Assembly (NCBI GenBank): GCA_008921705.1 | Contig: VFFE01009205.1 | Coordinates: forward strand, 3,881,740-3,945,739 | Reading direction: 5' to 3' | DNA: 64,000 nt | From: Burhinus oedicnemus | Lineage: Eukaryota; Chordata; Aves; Charadriiformes; Burhinidae | Shown here: positions 51,201 through 64,000 of the stretch, in pieces | Layout: every line of letters starts with the position of its first letter | Numbering within the stretch: the stretch's first letter is position 1 | Notes under the pieces: generated by a model | Told to the model about the DNA's origin: nothing | What the model saw: the letters and a program-made list of their open reading frames with translations, nothing else | Databases searched by the model: none | Position numbers and translations under genes: made by a program

Positions 51201-52664
51201 CCACAAATCACCACTGCCACCTTTGTGCCAGGTCCCACTGGGGACGGTGGCAAGGGAGGCAGCACCAGGCACTGCGCGTGCAGATAGGAGCACTGCCAGC
51301 ACGGCTGCAGGCAGTTTAGTTGCATGTAACCAAAACCCCTGGTAGGAGGGGAGGTAATGAGCTATCCCCACCCCTTTCTCAGCCTCCACGTAGCCAGCAG
51401 TCATCGTGGACGGCCCGGCTACGCGTTCTGAGGCTGCACAAACATTTCTTAGCAATGATGATGTCTTTCCTCAAGCAGCATACGTTTTTCACGCAGGAAG
51501 AACGTTTTCCCTGTCCTTTGTAAACATATGGCCTCGTGAGGAGCTGAGGATGACACGTTAGCGTGCTTGTATCAGCAAGGGACTGTTTCATTCTTGCTAC
51601 TTTAATTGAGTTCTTTACTTTTATCTAGTTCAAAAAGTAGTCTGCAAAGTAAGCACAGGTATACATGAAAATGGATAGAAGAGAAAGTGGGCGTGTGTTT
51701 TAAATGAGGCCTCTTAAAGAAAGCATGTGTCCTTTTGAAGTCTTGAAGAGTTTGGCATTTGGTTGTCTCAAAAGCCACTGTCACCTCCTGATATGTTGCT
51801 GCATCAGAAATGGGGAGATGAACAAAGACCAAAGTACCCCAAATGCTGTGAAGCAAGAGCTAGCTGGCAGGTGCTGGCCGTGAGAGCTCCTGTGTGTGGC
51901 AGGACCTGCATTTGGGAACTGGACCCCATCTGGCTCCCCCGTGTACCACCCCAGGGCTCATGCAGCCCTTCTGGGGTACCTGGGCTGCCCAAGCTCCACC
52001 TCCGCTTCTCCCCTGGCTTTGGAATTCTGTTTGCAAAGGATAATCCATTGCCATGTTACAGCAGAGGGAGTATTGTGTGGGTCTGCATAGGGCAGGGCTG
52101 CTTTTCAGCATTATAGAAACCTAAGTGAATAATAAATGTTGATTGAAAAAGAGGAGGGAGGCGTTGCAGTGGAAAGGCTCCTTCTAGGGCTGATGCCTGC
52201 CGAGTGCAGCACGGGTAGCTCTGCCCACAGGAAGGAGGATCACTGCTGCCCTAAGCAGGTCCCAGCATTCAGAGGGTTGTAGACAAAACCCAATATGTGG
52301 AACTCAATTCAGAAATGCAGTGAGGATAGCCTGGAGACTACAACAGATGCGTGCTTGTTATACAGTGGCCTTTAATAATGCCTTAGAGAGCTCGGTGGAG
52401 GATGTGCTGGGGTTGTCCTGTCTCAGACAGACAAGAGCATAGATTGTTCGTAGCTAGGGCGCTGCTGAAGGGCATGTGTTGCCTTCCTGTGGGTTGTTGG
52501 GGAACAAAACTGTCTTGGCCATATCAACTGCCTTGGTGGATTCAGAGCTGTCAAGATCTTCAGACTGCTGATGTGAGCAGTGAATGAGAGGTGCATTGAA
52601 AGTCTGCTTTTTATCCCGATTTCTTCCCCTATCCCTTAGCAGACCATCGGGTAATTAGTCTTCA

Positions 52665-52840
52665 TATAACAATGGCCATACTGAGCCAGCCTGACGGTCC
52701 CATAGCACTGTTTCCCCAGAATATTCTCCTGGCTGTCAGCAAACTTATCTGGGTGTTTCTTGGTGCTTTTTATTTAAATTCCTCAGATTATGTTCTTCCA
52801 TGAATTTCCATTTTGAAGTTTCTTGTTGAAGCACAGCATG
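52665..52840 (-). mobile_element. Possible very old CR1 fragment (minus orientation)
   Basis: ACAATGGCCATACTGAGCCAG followed by GACGGTCCCATAG, and further on TTCTTCCATGAATTTCC, follow the order of an antisense CR1 3' region common in reptiles (GACCATACTGGGTCAGACCAATGGTCCATCTAGCCC ... CCATGAATTTATCTA). Matches are patchy and divergence is high. The call is moderate and the borders are approximate. Confidence 0.45.
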
Positions 52841-54199
52841 TATTTAGCGTTTCCCATGGTGGGGACCCAGAGTTCAGTTACGCATTGGGGAAAAGTATCC
52901 CCTTTTGTTTACTTCAGCTTTGTCACCTGCTTTCATTTGATACCCTCCGGTTCTTCTGGTGGAGAAGACAGTGGGTGATTGCCCCTTTTTTACCTTCTCC
53001 ACCTCCTCCATGCCTGAGCAGACTTCTGTTGCCGCCCCCTCCATTGTCTCCAAATCCGTATTTGCAATCCTCTTACTGATACCTGTATCTTGACCCAGAG
53101 TAAGAGACTGAGGCACACGGTAAAGCATGGCTGATACGACAGCGAGTGGGTAAGGTATCGCTTTCATCACTAGTGCTAGAGATGTGGTCACGTTTGCATG
53201 TCTGTCCTGGTTCCCAAGCAGGAGGCGAGGGATAGTACTTGTCCTGGTGTGAAGATCTGGCAGACAGAAAGATGGTGTCTGGCCATGTAGGGGAAAAACG
53301 ATTAAGACTTCAATGTTTATTAAGAAAAAAGCAACCAGCAGTGCATTTAAAGCACTCACCACACAACATAATTTTGCTGTTGGAAGTAGTGGGATTAAAA
53401 AAGTCTTTCTAATGTTGATTTCTTTGAATTTGTAGACTATATTTTTTTTTTTTTAAAATCAATTAAAAAAAAAGGGAAGTGTGTGTACAAACATTGTCAA
53501 GAATTCCTATCTTTCATTTTTTTAAAACAAGCTCTAGAAAAAATCCCCACAGAAGTTCTGTAGTGCATATTTGAATGCTTTTGTTGTAGCCTCATTAAAC
53601 TTGGCTTGTCTGCAGATACAGCTGGCATGTTATTAACTGTGCTCCAGGCTTGGGGAAGCCAGAAAGCAGCCTCCACCCCCCGGTGCCGGCTGGCTTTAGG
53701 GAAACGTGCCAGCATGGGTTGGTCCTCTTCAGCTGGCTGGCTTTGGGAGCGCTCGCTAGAGCATCTCCGCATGGCCTCTGGGTCCGGGAGCCCAGGGCTC
53801 AGCCTGCCTCAAGTGCTGACTTCAGGGAGGGCTCTGCGGCATCCTCCGTGCCGGCTGGCAACCTGCACCCATGCACCACGGCAGTCACTTGTGAGCAGGA
53901 TGGATCCACCAAGGTATGTGGCCTCCCATGGACAACCTCAACCGGGTGCCTGTGTTCTCCGTAGGGCTTTTGTGCCTTTCTTTATGTGAGTTGGCAAGAA
54001 GCAAATTAGCAATCATCTGCCAAACAGTTTCTCTGTTCTGAACGAACTCATTATTGGACTGAACCAGTCAAATAAATTGAATAAGGGAAATATTTTCCCT
54101 GCACCTGCTGGAGCGGCTGTTGCTCTCCACACTGGGTTTGCACATCAGAAGACCTCCACCAGAGGTCTAAGCAGCTTCTGACTTTCTTCAAAGCTTTGG

Positions 54200-55480
54200 C
54201 AAGATGTACTTCTTGAATGCTGTCTCATTTAAGTAATTTTAATAGATGCTTTTAATGGTAAGGTGAATTTTAAAAATAGATTTAATAATTTCATATTTAA
54301 TTCAAAATTTCTGAAAATATATTCAGTAGAAATTTAAGTTAAATAATGCATATTAAGTATAGGTAATGTTACTCAAACTGCTTATTACAACCAGCTTTCT
54401 TTGACTTAACTAATAAAAAAATTGATCTGGGGTTTTCAAGGCACTTGGTCTGTTCGTGTTAAGTACTTCCTAGGGCATTTAAGCACTTCATACTCTTTAA
54501 AAATTTAGACTAGCAAATCCTTTCTGACACAAGGAAGTACTATTCATATTTTTATCATCATGGATTTAAGAAGTCATCACTCTAATTTGGCTTAAGTTTT
54601 GACTGTTACTGGAAGGGTTGTTCCTTCCTTCCATCTCCTACCTTATGCTAATACAAGGTTTGTGTTGTTTTTGGGAGCTGAAATTGCTGACAATTAAAAG
54701 AATTAATTTTTAGTCTGTGCAGCTCCTGGATCTGGTGCCCTATGGAGCTGCACAAGGCGGGAACAAGAGGTCAGGGTTTGGGGAGAATTCAAGACCTTCC
54801 CCCTTAACAGTCTGACTTATTCTGGATGAAAATGACTGTAACTACGGTTTCACCAATTTGCCTAATAACATGCTTGAAATTGGTGGAAGAGCCAAGGTCT
54901 TTAATCCAGGTGGGTTTCATTGTTGGTGACACCTATAACCAGGGGGGAGGAGCTTCCTCTTGAAGGAACCATTTTTTTGGCCTGTGGGTCCATCTGTTAG
55001 GCTTCCTCGAAAATCTTTCTCAGCATAATGGTGGAAGACTTTTTGGCTCCTCTTTAGGTTGCTACTCAATTACTGTTAGCCTTGTTGAGGAGGACATAAG
55101 GAAAGGCTGAAGAAGCCCATTGCTTTTCTCTTCTCCAGGGAATCTGTTACATTAAACATTTGAATAGATTTTTGAACGTAATTCCCAGTCATTTCCTCTA
55201 CAGTGAACTCAGTTCACTCGTGCAGACTTTGTACTTAATGATATCTCTTAAAATAAATGAGATTGGATATAATTTATATTAAATGGTCATTTTAGAAATC
55301 TACATCTAGTAATTATTCATTAGAAAATTTGGAAAGACTGAAGTAGAATAAATTCCCTTTATGAGCTCACAGTCTACAGAAATATAAATATATACACCTG
55401 TGTTCATTTTCTCTGAGCAAAACTGAATGCAGGTGATTTACTGGACTCCAAGAGTAGTCTAAGCAGATTGGAATTGCATT
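54200..55480. other. A+T-rich intron stretch without recognisable element
   Basis: Long A+T-rich sequence with no open frame above 60 codons. Subsections such as 54215-54420 are rich in TTTAAT and AAATAT words. I see neither mobile elements nor coding exons here. The clear-cut G+C shift at about 55.57 kb begins the next, more G+C-rich stretch. Confidence 0.5.
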
Positions 55481-56430
55481 GTTCAATCTGCATCAATAAA
55501 CCATAGCAACCAACTAAGTCAAAACCAGCCAAAAATTCAACAGCCTCTAGGACGGTTTTTTAACATTTACGATGGTACTCAGCTTGTGGTCTGTCTCTGC
55601 ACCGTATGGGACTTTGCTTTTGTGGGTTCTGGTTGTCTCCTTGGGGTGACTGCTCTCTTCCCTTCCCTCTCCGCATTGTCTGTGCTGGTGTCCCTGTGGG
55701 CTCCCTCCTCAAAGGCTGTTTCCTTGCTTGCTCCTTTCTGGACTGCCACCATTTCGCATCTTGCTCACAGCAGTCTTCTCCCCGATGCTGTGCTGGCATT
55801 TGCCCTTTCCTGGCCCCGCATGTAACTGAGTCACTTCACAGTTTATACATTTAAGTTACACCTTACTGTGTTACTGTTTTCTCCTTTACTCTCAGCTGCA
55901 GTTGCTCTTTCGTCTGTTGTCCCAGAGCCAGCTCTTCCTTGGGGCTCCGTACGCGTGCAGAGCTTTCCTTGAACCGTCCCACGGGGACCAGCATCTGCAG
56001 ATCTCCTCAAGGTGCTGCGAGAAATCAGGCTGCTCCATGTGCTGTTTCAGAGGCAGTCTCAGCTAGGTTCAGATGAGCTAAAGATGCGTGTTAGTCAAAT
56101 CTTTGTTCACAAAACCTAGCAAATGATTTAATTTGCCTTCAGACCACATCCAGATCCAACCTGGATAGCTGCTTGATCTCACCTTGCAGCCCTTCTCTAC
56201 TTCTTCCTCTCTTACAGACACTTGCTGTGGTTTGTTTTATAAGAGCTGTTTCATGTAGGAATTGTATTCCATTAGATGTTTCAATGGTATCCAGTGTAAC
56301 TGGGTTATATTTTGACCGGAGCCTCTGGCACCTATAAATAAAGCAGACAGTATTCCTTGCTTTTATGGAGAATAAACTGTCATCTTTAGGAGGCAGTCAC
56401 AATGCCGTTGCATTCCTCACACAAATACAA

Positions 56431-56452
56431 CAAATTTAACCCAAATTTAACC
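56431..56452. repeat. 11-base tandem duplication
   Basis: CAAATTTAACC occurs twice in succession, followed by a decayed third copy (CAAAATTTAAAA). It is a local slippage product. Confidence 0.8.
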
Positions 56453-57645
56453 CAAAATTTAAAACAAAAGAAAATGAAAGTGTGTAGAACTTTCTTGTCT
56501 CATAGCTTAAATGAGAGAATACTGAGTTTTCTGGCTGCCAGTTTAAACTCTGAAAATGCAAACATCAGGAGGGAAGATGCTCTTTCTCTTGGTAACTAGG
56601 TATACACATACATATCTACGATGTACAAAATGCTTCATTTTATGTTAATCAGTTGCATTTTGAAGACCTGACTAGCTAAAATTTGCTGTATTGGAAATAC
56701 ATCATTACTGGGGGGGAGCATCAGTCTTTTAATTAAAAGAGGAGCGAGGAGAGCCAGTCCTTACAGCAAGATGAGGGGAGTGATTTTGCGAGTGGTACTG
56801 GAGTTGGGGAAAATGCAATCTGAGTTAGCAAAACTGTCGTCTTTTCCAGTGGCTGCCACAGTAATTGGCTGTGCATGTCTGCATCACCGAGTGACAGGCG
56901 GGAGGTTCAGCTCTTGGAAAGCCTGGCCACTCCAGGCCAGGGGGAGAGGGAGGGAAGGAGGATGGGGAGAAAAAACAATTTGTGAACTTGCCCCTTTTGA
57001 GATAGCAAATGCTCCTCTCCCCGTGCCCAGGATCATTGCTGAACAGGCGGCAGCTGCATGCTACTCTCCTTTTGCTGTCAGCGAATGTCACTGCAGAAAC
57101 CTCAGTAGTTTCAAGGAGTCACTATTTGTACATAGGGAATAGAGGAAACTCATGGATAGAAATGTGGTGGTGTGTGGGCTGCTCTAGATTTTACTCTGAG
57201 GAAGAAGATCTCCACAAATGTTTTAAATTAGGCTATCCTTGATAATTTTGGTAGTGTCGAGCCCAACCAAAATTTCAGGAATAAACAAGTTGCTCTGTTA
57301 AAGCAGACATGAAAAAAATGAAGGGCTTAACTTTTGTCCTGAGGGTGATAAAACAGCACCGCACAGTTGAAAATCAATCTGACCTTCACCCACGTGATGC
57401 TGTTGTCTCAGTCTGTCTTTCATTTCCTTTGGTTGAGTGAAGGCCATGGCATTCAGTAGGGAGAAAAGCCAGAGGGAGGTGGGGAGAATCCTGTTTTCTC
57501 TGGAAAGGCTTCGGTGCTTGCATAAGTTGACTCCATAAAGAGAGTTTCTGTAAAACTTTGAATTATTTCATTAAATTAAAGAAAAAAAAGTCCTTTTTCT
57601 CTTAATAGCCAGCAATTCCATTAAGGTAAAGAAGATATATGCTTT

Positions 57646-57659
57646 AAAAAAAAAAAAAA
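57646..57659. repeat. A14 homopolymer
   Basis: A simple A run within an A+T-rich intron stretch. No retrocopy is recognised. Confidence 0.9.
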
Positions 57660-58820
57660 GTGTTTGTGATATAAAACATTCTGTTTTAATTAAACCTAGA
57701 ATTAGCCAGTGACGGTATTTTGAAAAGAAGGCTTCATGCAGCAACAGGAAACCTGCACATTCATTTAAAAACAGAAATTTGTACCCAAAGGGGAGAAAAA
57801 AGGCCAATTATTTTTTCCAGAGATATTTTAACATTCTGTGTTGCAGGCTTTGCACAAACAAAGAGAAGGTACCCAGATACACGCATATTTACATATACAT
57901 CAATAAACCAACAGTTAGGGCTTGTGTATAAGCAATATTATTGATTTTCAAAGTAGAGGTACAATTTCAATTGGTGAACTACTCATTTTGCACAACATCC
58001 TGCACCAAGTGGTTCCCACCTCATTTTCTAAAAGACAGAGAATGAACTAAATGAATGGGTAAAATTCTGTGCAGAATTTAATTCTATCAAACAACAGCAC
58101 AAACAAAAGGGAAAAGGATGTGCATAAGCATTGATACTCTTTTTTACATCTTGAAAGTAATTAAAAGTGCAATTCATAGCTGTTCCTCCAATCCCCTGCT
58201 TTTTTCATCCTCATTGAGTTTAAATGCAACCCAGGGCCAAAACGTTGCCAGATATTTCTTTTGGAAAACAGTAAGTTTTACACACAGGCTTTAGAAAACT
58301 AAGATTGCTCTAAGTTCTGCCTACCCTAAACTGCAGTTTTCCTGATTCATCTCATCGCACGCAGATAACGTCCTGTCACGTCAGCCATAAACTACTCTTG
58401 CTTTATATTTTTGTGCTATAGATACCTTAGCTACTGTAGCATGGAGAGAGTTAGGGATGTCTGCTGTTTTCCTTGTTCAGTAAACGTTGCCTGTTCTAGG
58501 AAGGTCTATAGGAAATGCCAACTTCTTGTAAAAAGATAAAGGCAGAGATTGGATTTAGCTGTAGAGATTAATCCCTGCTTCGTAAAGGTTAAGAATGAAA
58601 CAGTTTGTTCATTAATCTATTTGGGATGATGGAGATTAATTTGTGACTACAGCTTTTTATTTAAGTGTGGTTTGTCTGATGTGCCAACCATCACGGATGC
58701 TATTTTATGTGGTATTAAAAAAAAGGAAAAAGAACAGCAAATATAAAAGATGTTGGGACCTTTTCCTGGCGAGCTCTGCTACTCAGGTCTCCATGTGATA
58801 TGCCAAAATGCTATTTGCAT

Positions 58821-58846
58821 AAATGTAGAATTTAAATGTAGAATTT
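58821..58846. repeat. 13-base perfect tandem duplication
   Basis: AAATGTAGAATTT occurs twice head to tail in noncoding sequence. Confidence 0.9.
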
Positions 58847-59499
58847 AATAAGTTATCATTCTGATTAACGCCATTAACTGCTTAACTACTGTAGAAATTG
58901 GCTTCCAAAGTTGCTCGATGGTAGCTGTTGCTCTCCATGTCATTCCATTTGCTGTCTCACTGGGGATAATGGTATGCAAGGGAAAGCAAGAAGGTCAAGG
59001 ATCTTTTTGTTTAGTCTCTTTGCACATTAAAAGTTCTATTATGTGTTTGTATTGCATGTGGTTTCCAGTCTGTTGGCTACAATGCTTTCAAAATCCATTG
59101 ATGATGAGTTTGTGAAGCTAAATATATCTTGTGGGTTATGACTACCAAGCTATCACTTTGTGTAGCAGTCAGGGCCAATATTTAACAAGTGTTTTTCAGA
59201 ACGAGGAATTTTGAAACCAAGTCAAATGATCTTACAAAAGGGTTAACAGAAATGCTAATACAGAAGATGACAGCAAATGCTTGCTCTGTGCTGACAGTGG
59301 GGGTGTTTGGAGCTATGCTATGCTATTTGTGGGGAAGTGCTTCTCAGGTTGGGGTTTTTTATGGGTTTTTCTGGAGGTGGGGGAGGGCTGTGGTATTGTT
59401 GTGAATGACACAGCTGCCACAAAGCTGAATGGGGTTGATAAAAGCGGTGTCCTCTACAGCCACCCCTTTCTCTGCCCCCGCAAGAAGTAGGTGCAGCGT

Positions 59500-59665
59500 G
59501 CTGTGGTGGGGGCATGCGTGGGGGCCCTGGGCGGGCTCGCCCCACGGCTCCCCACTGTCTCCTTGTCTGCCCCCCCGCCGGAGCAGAGCCACCCGCCCGT
59601 CCCCCCGCCGCTGGCAGGGCAGTCAGGCTCCACCGAGACCTCGCTGCTGCTTCTTGCCCGACATT
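59500..59665. other. Small G+C-rich CpG cluster in the downstream intron
   Basis: About 165 bases with roughly fifteen CpGs and several C-runs (CCCCCCCGCCGG, CCCCCCGCCGC), in contrast to the CpG-poor flanks. It is shorter than a standard CpG island. It could mark an unannotated promoter or enhancer, or be a compositional island. Frames here overlap on both strands because stops are scarce, so no CDS is called. Confidence 0.4.
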
Positions 59666-61266
59666 TAAGGGAATGCAAAACCAGACTGCAGGATGCAGCC
59701 ACATCCTAAGGGCTGGCACAGCCGCCTCGCTTGTTTTCACTCTCCAGCTAGTAGACTGACCTTTTAAAAAAACAGTTTCAGCTGCTGTGAGGCACTGACA
59801 ATAGCTTTAATAGATTTCATTTTGGTACGAAATAGCGATGGTTACATTTTGATAATGTAAACTAGCAGCCCTAAGCATGGCAACAAGGGTTCCTGTTTTA
59901 GCTGACTGTTTCAGGCCGTGTACAAACTCAGGCAGATGTCACTGCCTCCCTACCAGGCATTAGTACAAGATACTCATTTTCTTTTAAAATGAAAGCAGAG
60001 ATTTTATTTTTTTAAAGCAATTTGTGTTCTGACTGCATGAGTACCTTCACACCTGTCAGTTGAATCCAGTGTGTTCGTTCCCAAGGGTAACCTGACATCT
60101 GGGATATTCTGCCTCAGCCCAGACTGATCCCTTTCGCAGCATCTTTGGTATTTTGAATTGAAATGGAGTTACACCATCACACATCATCCTTTGCATTATT
60201 CTGTTCTGCTCCAGTATATTCCTGCTTTTATAACTTTCGGTTTAAATCCCGCTCTCGGGCTATTTCAGGAGTGTTGCAGTTATCTGTAAGCTGTCTTGCT
60301 TGCACTGTGGGGCTGGTAAGCTCAAAAACATCTGCAGGCAGGGTCAGTCCAGCTTGCTAGTCTTTAGAGGATATTTACAAAGTTTCATAAGGCTTGGACC
60401 CATACCCACACCCATCCTAGATGCAGTGTCTACAGATTTATCCCCGAGAGCCTCTTACAAGCTTTGTTTGTATAACTATCTAGAGCTATCCCACTGCAGA
60501 AATCCTCAGGAGAGAGAAGTGGTCAAGAGTACTTAGAAACATCTGTTAAAAATTCAGACAAACACTGCACTGTCACTAGAAGCAGTTACGATGGGGCGAA
60601 TGAAATTTATCACATAGTGCTACAGGAAAAAGGGACATTTTTCTTGTTCTTTTACTTTTCCTTAAAAATCTATAGTTTGGTCAGTAGATACAGGAAAATG
60701 CCCCTGCAGAGCACACTGGGGGCGGAGAGCTGCCTTTACCAATGTCACAAACTCACTTGAGAGCCAAGCCTTGCAGTCTTACGGGAGCACTGTTTCCAGA
60801 GTACTCACGTTTGATTCATCACATGCTTTCTACTTCTTTCAAGAAACCCTGCATTAATTGTGCAGACCTAGAAAGTGGTGACATCAGGAGATAAAGTGAC
60901 TTCACTGTGACTTTTCTATTGCTTGCCATGCTTAGGCAAAAGGGAAGACGAAGTTATAGCAACAAATCTAATGGATGAACTCTCTGACGAGTTGGTGTTT
61001 TGTGTGTGGCTACATACTGGATCTGGTGAGTACTTGAGAAATATTGGCATTTGTTCCTGATGATGTATCGTGAAGTTACAGGCAATTTGGCAGAAAAAAA
61101 AAGGTTTCTTATGTATGAGCCTGGATTTGCTATGATGTTGTGCTTCTTCATCGTAGTAGTACAGCTCAGCCCCCCACCCGACCCCATTCCCCATAAAGTA
61201 GTCTCACCTCCCTTTCCCATCCTCTGCCTACAAGCAGGGCAAGAAGCAGCCTGAGCTGTGCTGGTC

Positions 61267-61307
61267 GGCCGGGTGGCACACGCCTGTGGCCGGGTGGCAC
61301 ACGCCTG
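61267..61307. repeat. 21-base tandem duplication
   Basis: GGCCGGGTGGCACACGCCTG occurs at 61267 and 61288, separated by one T. Two near-perfect copies suggest a recent duplication or the start of a minisatellite. It explains the repeated ATRPQAC residues seen in minus-strand frames, which are not a gene. Confidence 0.92.
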
Positions 61308-61436
61308 CTGATTGCCTAGGACAGGGCCAAGAGCTGCGCTCAATCTGATAAGTGCTGATCCTTTTCTTAGACTTTCTCTCAGCAGAGACATGAACTGCGG
61401 TTTCTGTTCTACCCAATCAAAGGTAGGTTCACCAAT

Positions 61437-61476
61437 CTTATAGAAACTCAATTTCTATAAGAGAAACTCAATTTCT
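61437..61476. repeat. 20-base tandem duplication
   Basis: AGAAACTCAATTTCT occurs at 61442 and 61462 in a 20-base unit. It lies only 130 bases from an unrelated tandem duplication at 61267. Confidence 0.88.
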
Positions 61477-64000
61477 CTCCGAGCCCTCTATCCCCAGACC
61501 GGTGTGATTCAAAAGTTAATAGGAAGGGACAAACAGTTAAGACATACGACAGGCAATATGATCACGTAAACCTTGTTTTCTTAGGAAGCCAGGCTGAAAA
61601 AAATGAACACAAAGCTCTTGAGAATAAATGAGTCACTTCAGATTGAGACTTGATGGACAATGTTGGCTTTGTTATCACTCTGCAGGTAGCGAGGGGATAG
61701 GGTTAGGAAGAATTTCCAGAAATCTAGGAGAGTCGTTATTAGAAGGGTAAAGCTTCCTCTGCCACGCGTCCCCCGTAGTGGACCCTGCATTACCCTGATC
61801 CCTCCTCCTTTTAGGAGCCTTTTGAGGAAAAGTCTCCTGTGACAGGAACATCTCTCAGGTCTTTTCATCTGTGAGCTGCCAGGTGAAAGAATGGGGCTAG
61901 AGAACAAAAGATGTTCAGATACCGCAGACGAGCTTTTGTAGGATCTGCCACATCAGCTGTCTCTTATAAGGTCTGCTGTATTTTCTGTTGATGGTGCTCT
62001 TCCCCCAAGGATTTCCCCACACCTGGGAACGCCTGCCATAACCCACACTGATATTTTCCTCAGTGCCTTTCATTTCTGCATACAGATGGAGCTGGGATAT
62101 CACACACCGTCCTTGCCCTTATTCTGTTCTGCTCCTTGGCAGTCTCAGCTTTCCTGGCTGGGAGCTTTCATCCCGCCTCCATCTCAACCTTTTTCAGGAG
62201 GGGCTTTGCAATTATTTATAAGCTAGCTTGTCCCGTTTTCTGACATTTTCGGTGTAATCTGCGAAAGAGGAAAGCTAAGTCAATGTTCTCTGGTTTTGCA
62301 GGGAACAGAAAACTTGAAGTAACTGTTGCTGGTCCGTATTGGCAAGATACTTTGGTTTTTTTAAGGAGGCAGGGAACCCTCCCTTTAACATCAGTGGTCT
62401 TCTAAGTGGAAAAAGTCATAGCGGCCTGTAACCACCTCTTGCCTTTGATGTGTTTGGAGATCCTGGAAGGGCTGGCAGCCAACTCGCTTGCATGCTTGTC
62501 AAGGCGGGGCTGGCTGTCCTGCTTATCCTGTATTCCCCCTTGCCATCTTCAAGTGGATTTTGTTTCTCCTTCCTCCTACCACATGTCAGAATAAGAAGCA
62601 CCCTGTGGTTTGCCTCCTTCTCCCTCCACTTGTTGTGTTCTGTGGCTTGAGATTTTCCAAAATATATCATGGTAACAGGCAAAGCTATAATGATTCGGGC
62701 ATCATAGCTCTTCTAGAGGCGTCTTTAGATTCTCTGAATGAAATAAATGACTATTTAAGCTGAAGAGCAGCATTTTCTCATTTTGCTGCTGCAAATAGGT
62801 GGGAGGAGTGACTAAGTGTTCCGCTGGAAGTAGTAAAGTGGACAGGCTTGTCTGCTGCCCAGTACTACAAGTTGGATGATGCACTTACCTATTCACCCCG
62901 TTCTCCACCACATCGATGTTTTGCTTGCCTACATGCATTGCGTATGTGTGAGAGAATTATACGTCTCCTGGCTACCTCCTCTTCCAAAGATAACTCAAAA
63001 TACAGAGTCTCTTCTAAGGAGAAATGTATTCCCCCTCCAACGTTATGCACACAGAAATCAAATTTCTTTTGATTTTGACCAGCCTTAGATAAAACCTGAT
63101 GGTTGCAGCTGAATCTCACTTTTGAGTTTTTCATTAAAACTGTTCAAAGCAAAATAGAGGGTGGAGGATCTCATGTGAGCCAAAACTAACCTCCCTGTTC
63201 CTGGCAGTGAGGCTGCATTGCCAAATTTCACACAGCCATGCTCTCCAGCACCTCCTTTGAGGAGGCCGTTTTGAAGCTCCCACTTGAAACACTCTCTGTG
63301 AGCTAGTGGAGCATTTTCTGGCACTTCAGCTTCTCTATCTGGTGGCTGTTTGTGCTATACAGAGCAATGAGTCATGGCTTGCTAAAGGAGAGAAAAAAAG
63401 GATTTCTTAGAAAACCTTTCAGAAAAGCTAAGGTTGTTTTTCGGCTGGAAGTGCTGTTGGTGTCTGTGGTGAAATTGATGTGGCGAGTGACCTCTGCAGT
63501 GTTTCTAAGAATTACCAGATAGTGTAGTGGCTCATCTGAATACTCTTTTTGTATGATTTTTGCAGCCAGTGACTTCCTCCTAGTATAGGATATTTCTTTC
63601 ATATTTTTTACTGTCTGGACTGCTGGATATGGGCACTTGTTCCTTGCAATACTTTTATTCTTAGTTATATACTTGAATGACAAAGGTGAAAACACCCTCA
63701 CCTCCTCCTGCTGAAATCTTGAGCAACTATGGATGTTCATCATCCCAAACAGCCAAGTAATTGTGCTTCAGACTTCACTCTGAGTTGGTTCTTTTTTGTA
63801 GCTTACCAGATCATTAATGTTTCAGTTGGCTGGCTCTGAATTCATGACAGCAGTGCAAGTTAACAGAACTGACTGTGCTACTACAGTCTCCCAGCCAGCT
63901 TGTCTGTGACGTTAGTGTTTGGGATACACCAGCAGCACAGTCAGAGATGGCACTGCACGGTGGGTATGTGTGTCTGAGCGAGCAGGTAATGGGCACAGTG

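Larger units (their letters stand above)
45245..64000 (+). other. ZNF423: ZNF423 downstream intron (5' part)
   Basis: Begins with GTAATG after the zinc-finger exon and continues to the window edge. The next expected coding sequence, the large exon that encodes most of the zinc fingers, is absent: no run of C-x2-C...H-x3-H fingers occurs in any frame. The intron holds an old CR1-like fragment near 52.7 kb, G+C-rich patches near 50.8-51.3, 53.6-53.9 and 59.5-59.7 kb, and several small tandem duplications. Open frames up to about 175 codons occur on both strands but look like chance. Confidence 0.85.

Noticed and set aside
50928..51455. 175-codon minus-strand open frame
   Set aside because: Ala/Pro/Cys-rich translation of a CpG-containing patch, with comparable frames on the opposite strand. 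There is no supporting signal.
45245..64000. Search for the large downstream zinc-finger exon
   Set aside because: No series of C2H2 motifs and no long plus-strand frame is present, so that exon must lie past 64000.

Overview
The window looks like a piece of a bird nuclear genome. The coding exons are short and split by introns of tens of kilobases with GT-AG borders. The recognisable repeats fit an avian source: fragments of CR1 non-LTR retrotransposons, a solo LTR of the avian ERVL type (starting TGTCCTGGTTTGAGC on the minus strand), and an ancient MIR-like SINE. I cannot name the species. There are no bacterial or viral genes, and I recognised no CRISPR array, tRNA or rRNA.

The only protein-coding content I can support is two consecutive internal exons of ZNF423 (also called OAZ, EBFAZ or Zfp423), both on the plus strand. 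This gene encodes a multi-zinc-finger transcription factor that works with EBF and BMP-SMAD proteins. The first is a 60-base exon at 17385-17444 (VEEGESSDFALTWDSSVTQS). The second is a 201-base exon at 45044-45244, which holds an acidic linker and the first, degenerate zinc finger. They join in frame across a 27.6 kb intron. The upstream first exon and the large downstream zinc-finger exon both lie outside the window.

Layout: 1-17384 is the 3' part of the upstream intron; 17385-17444 is the small exon; 17445-45043 is a complete intron; 45044-45244 is the zinc-finger exon; 45245-64000 is the 5' part of the next intron. The middle intron carries most of the recognisable mobile DNA: a minus-strand solo LTR at 22403-23081 with an exact 5-base target duplication, and a cluster of old CR1 and MIR-like fragments at 25.6-26.7 kb. 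Several A+T-rich stretches dense in TAATTA-type words (near 9.0-9.6, 16.6, 27.4-27.7, 31.4, 32.4, 34.4 and 44.7-45.0 kb) look like possible conserved noncoding enhancers. This is inference only, because conservation cannot be tested from one sequence.

I found no new genetic system. The points most worth a second look are the splice architecture (two phase 1-1 exons, and a strong but out-of-frame acceptor 37 bases upstream of the second exon), the clean solo LTR, and the candidate regulatory blocks. All long open reading frames outside the two exons appear to be chance ORFs in intron sequence.
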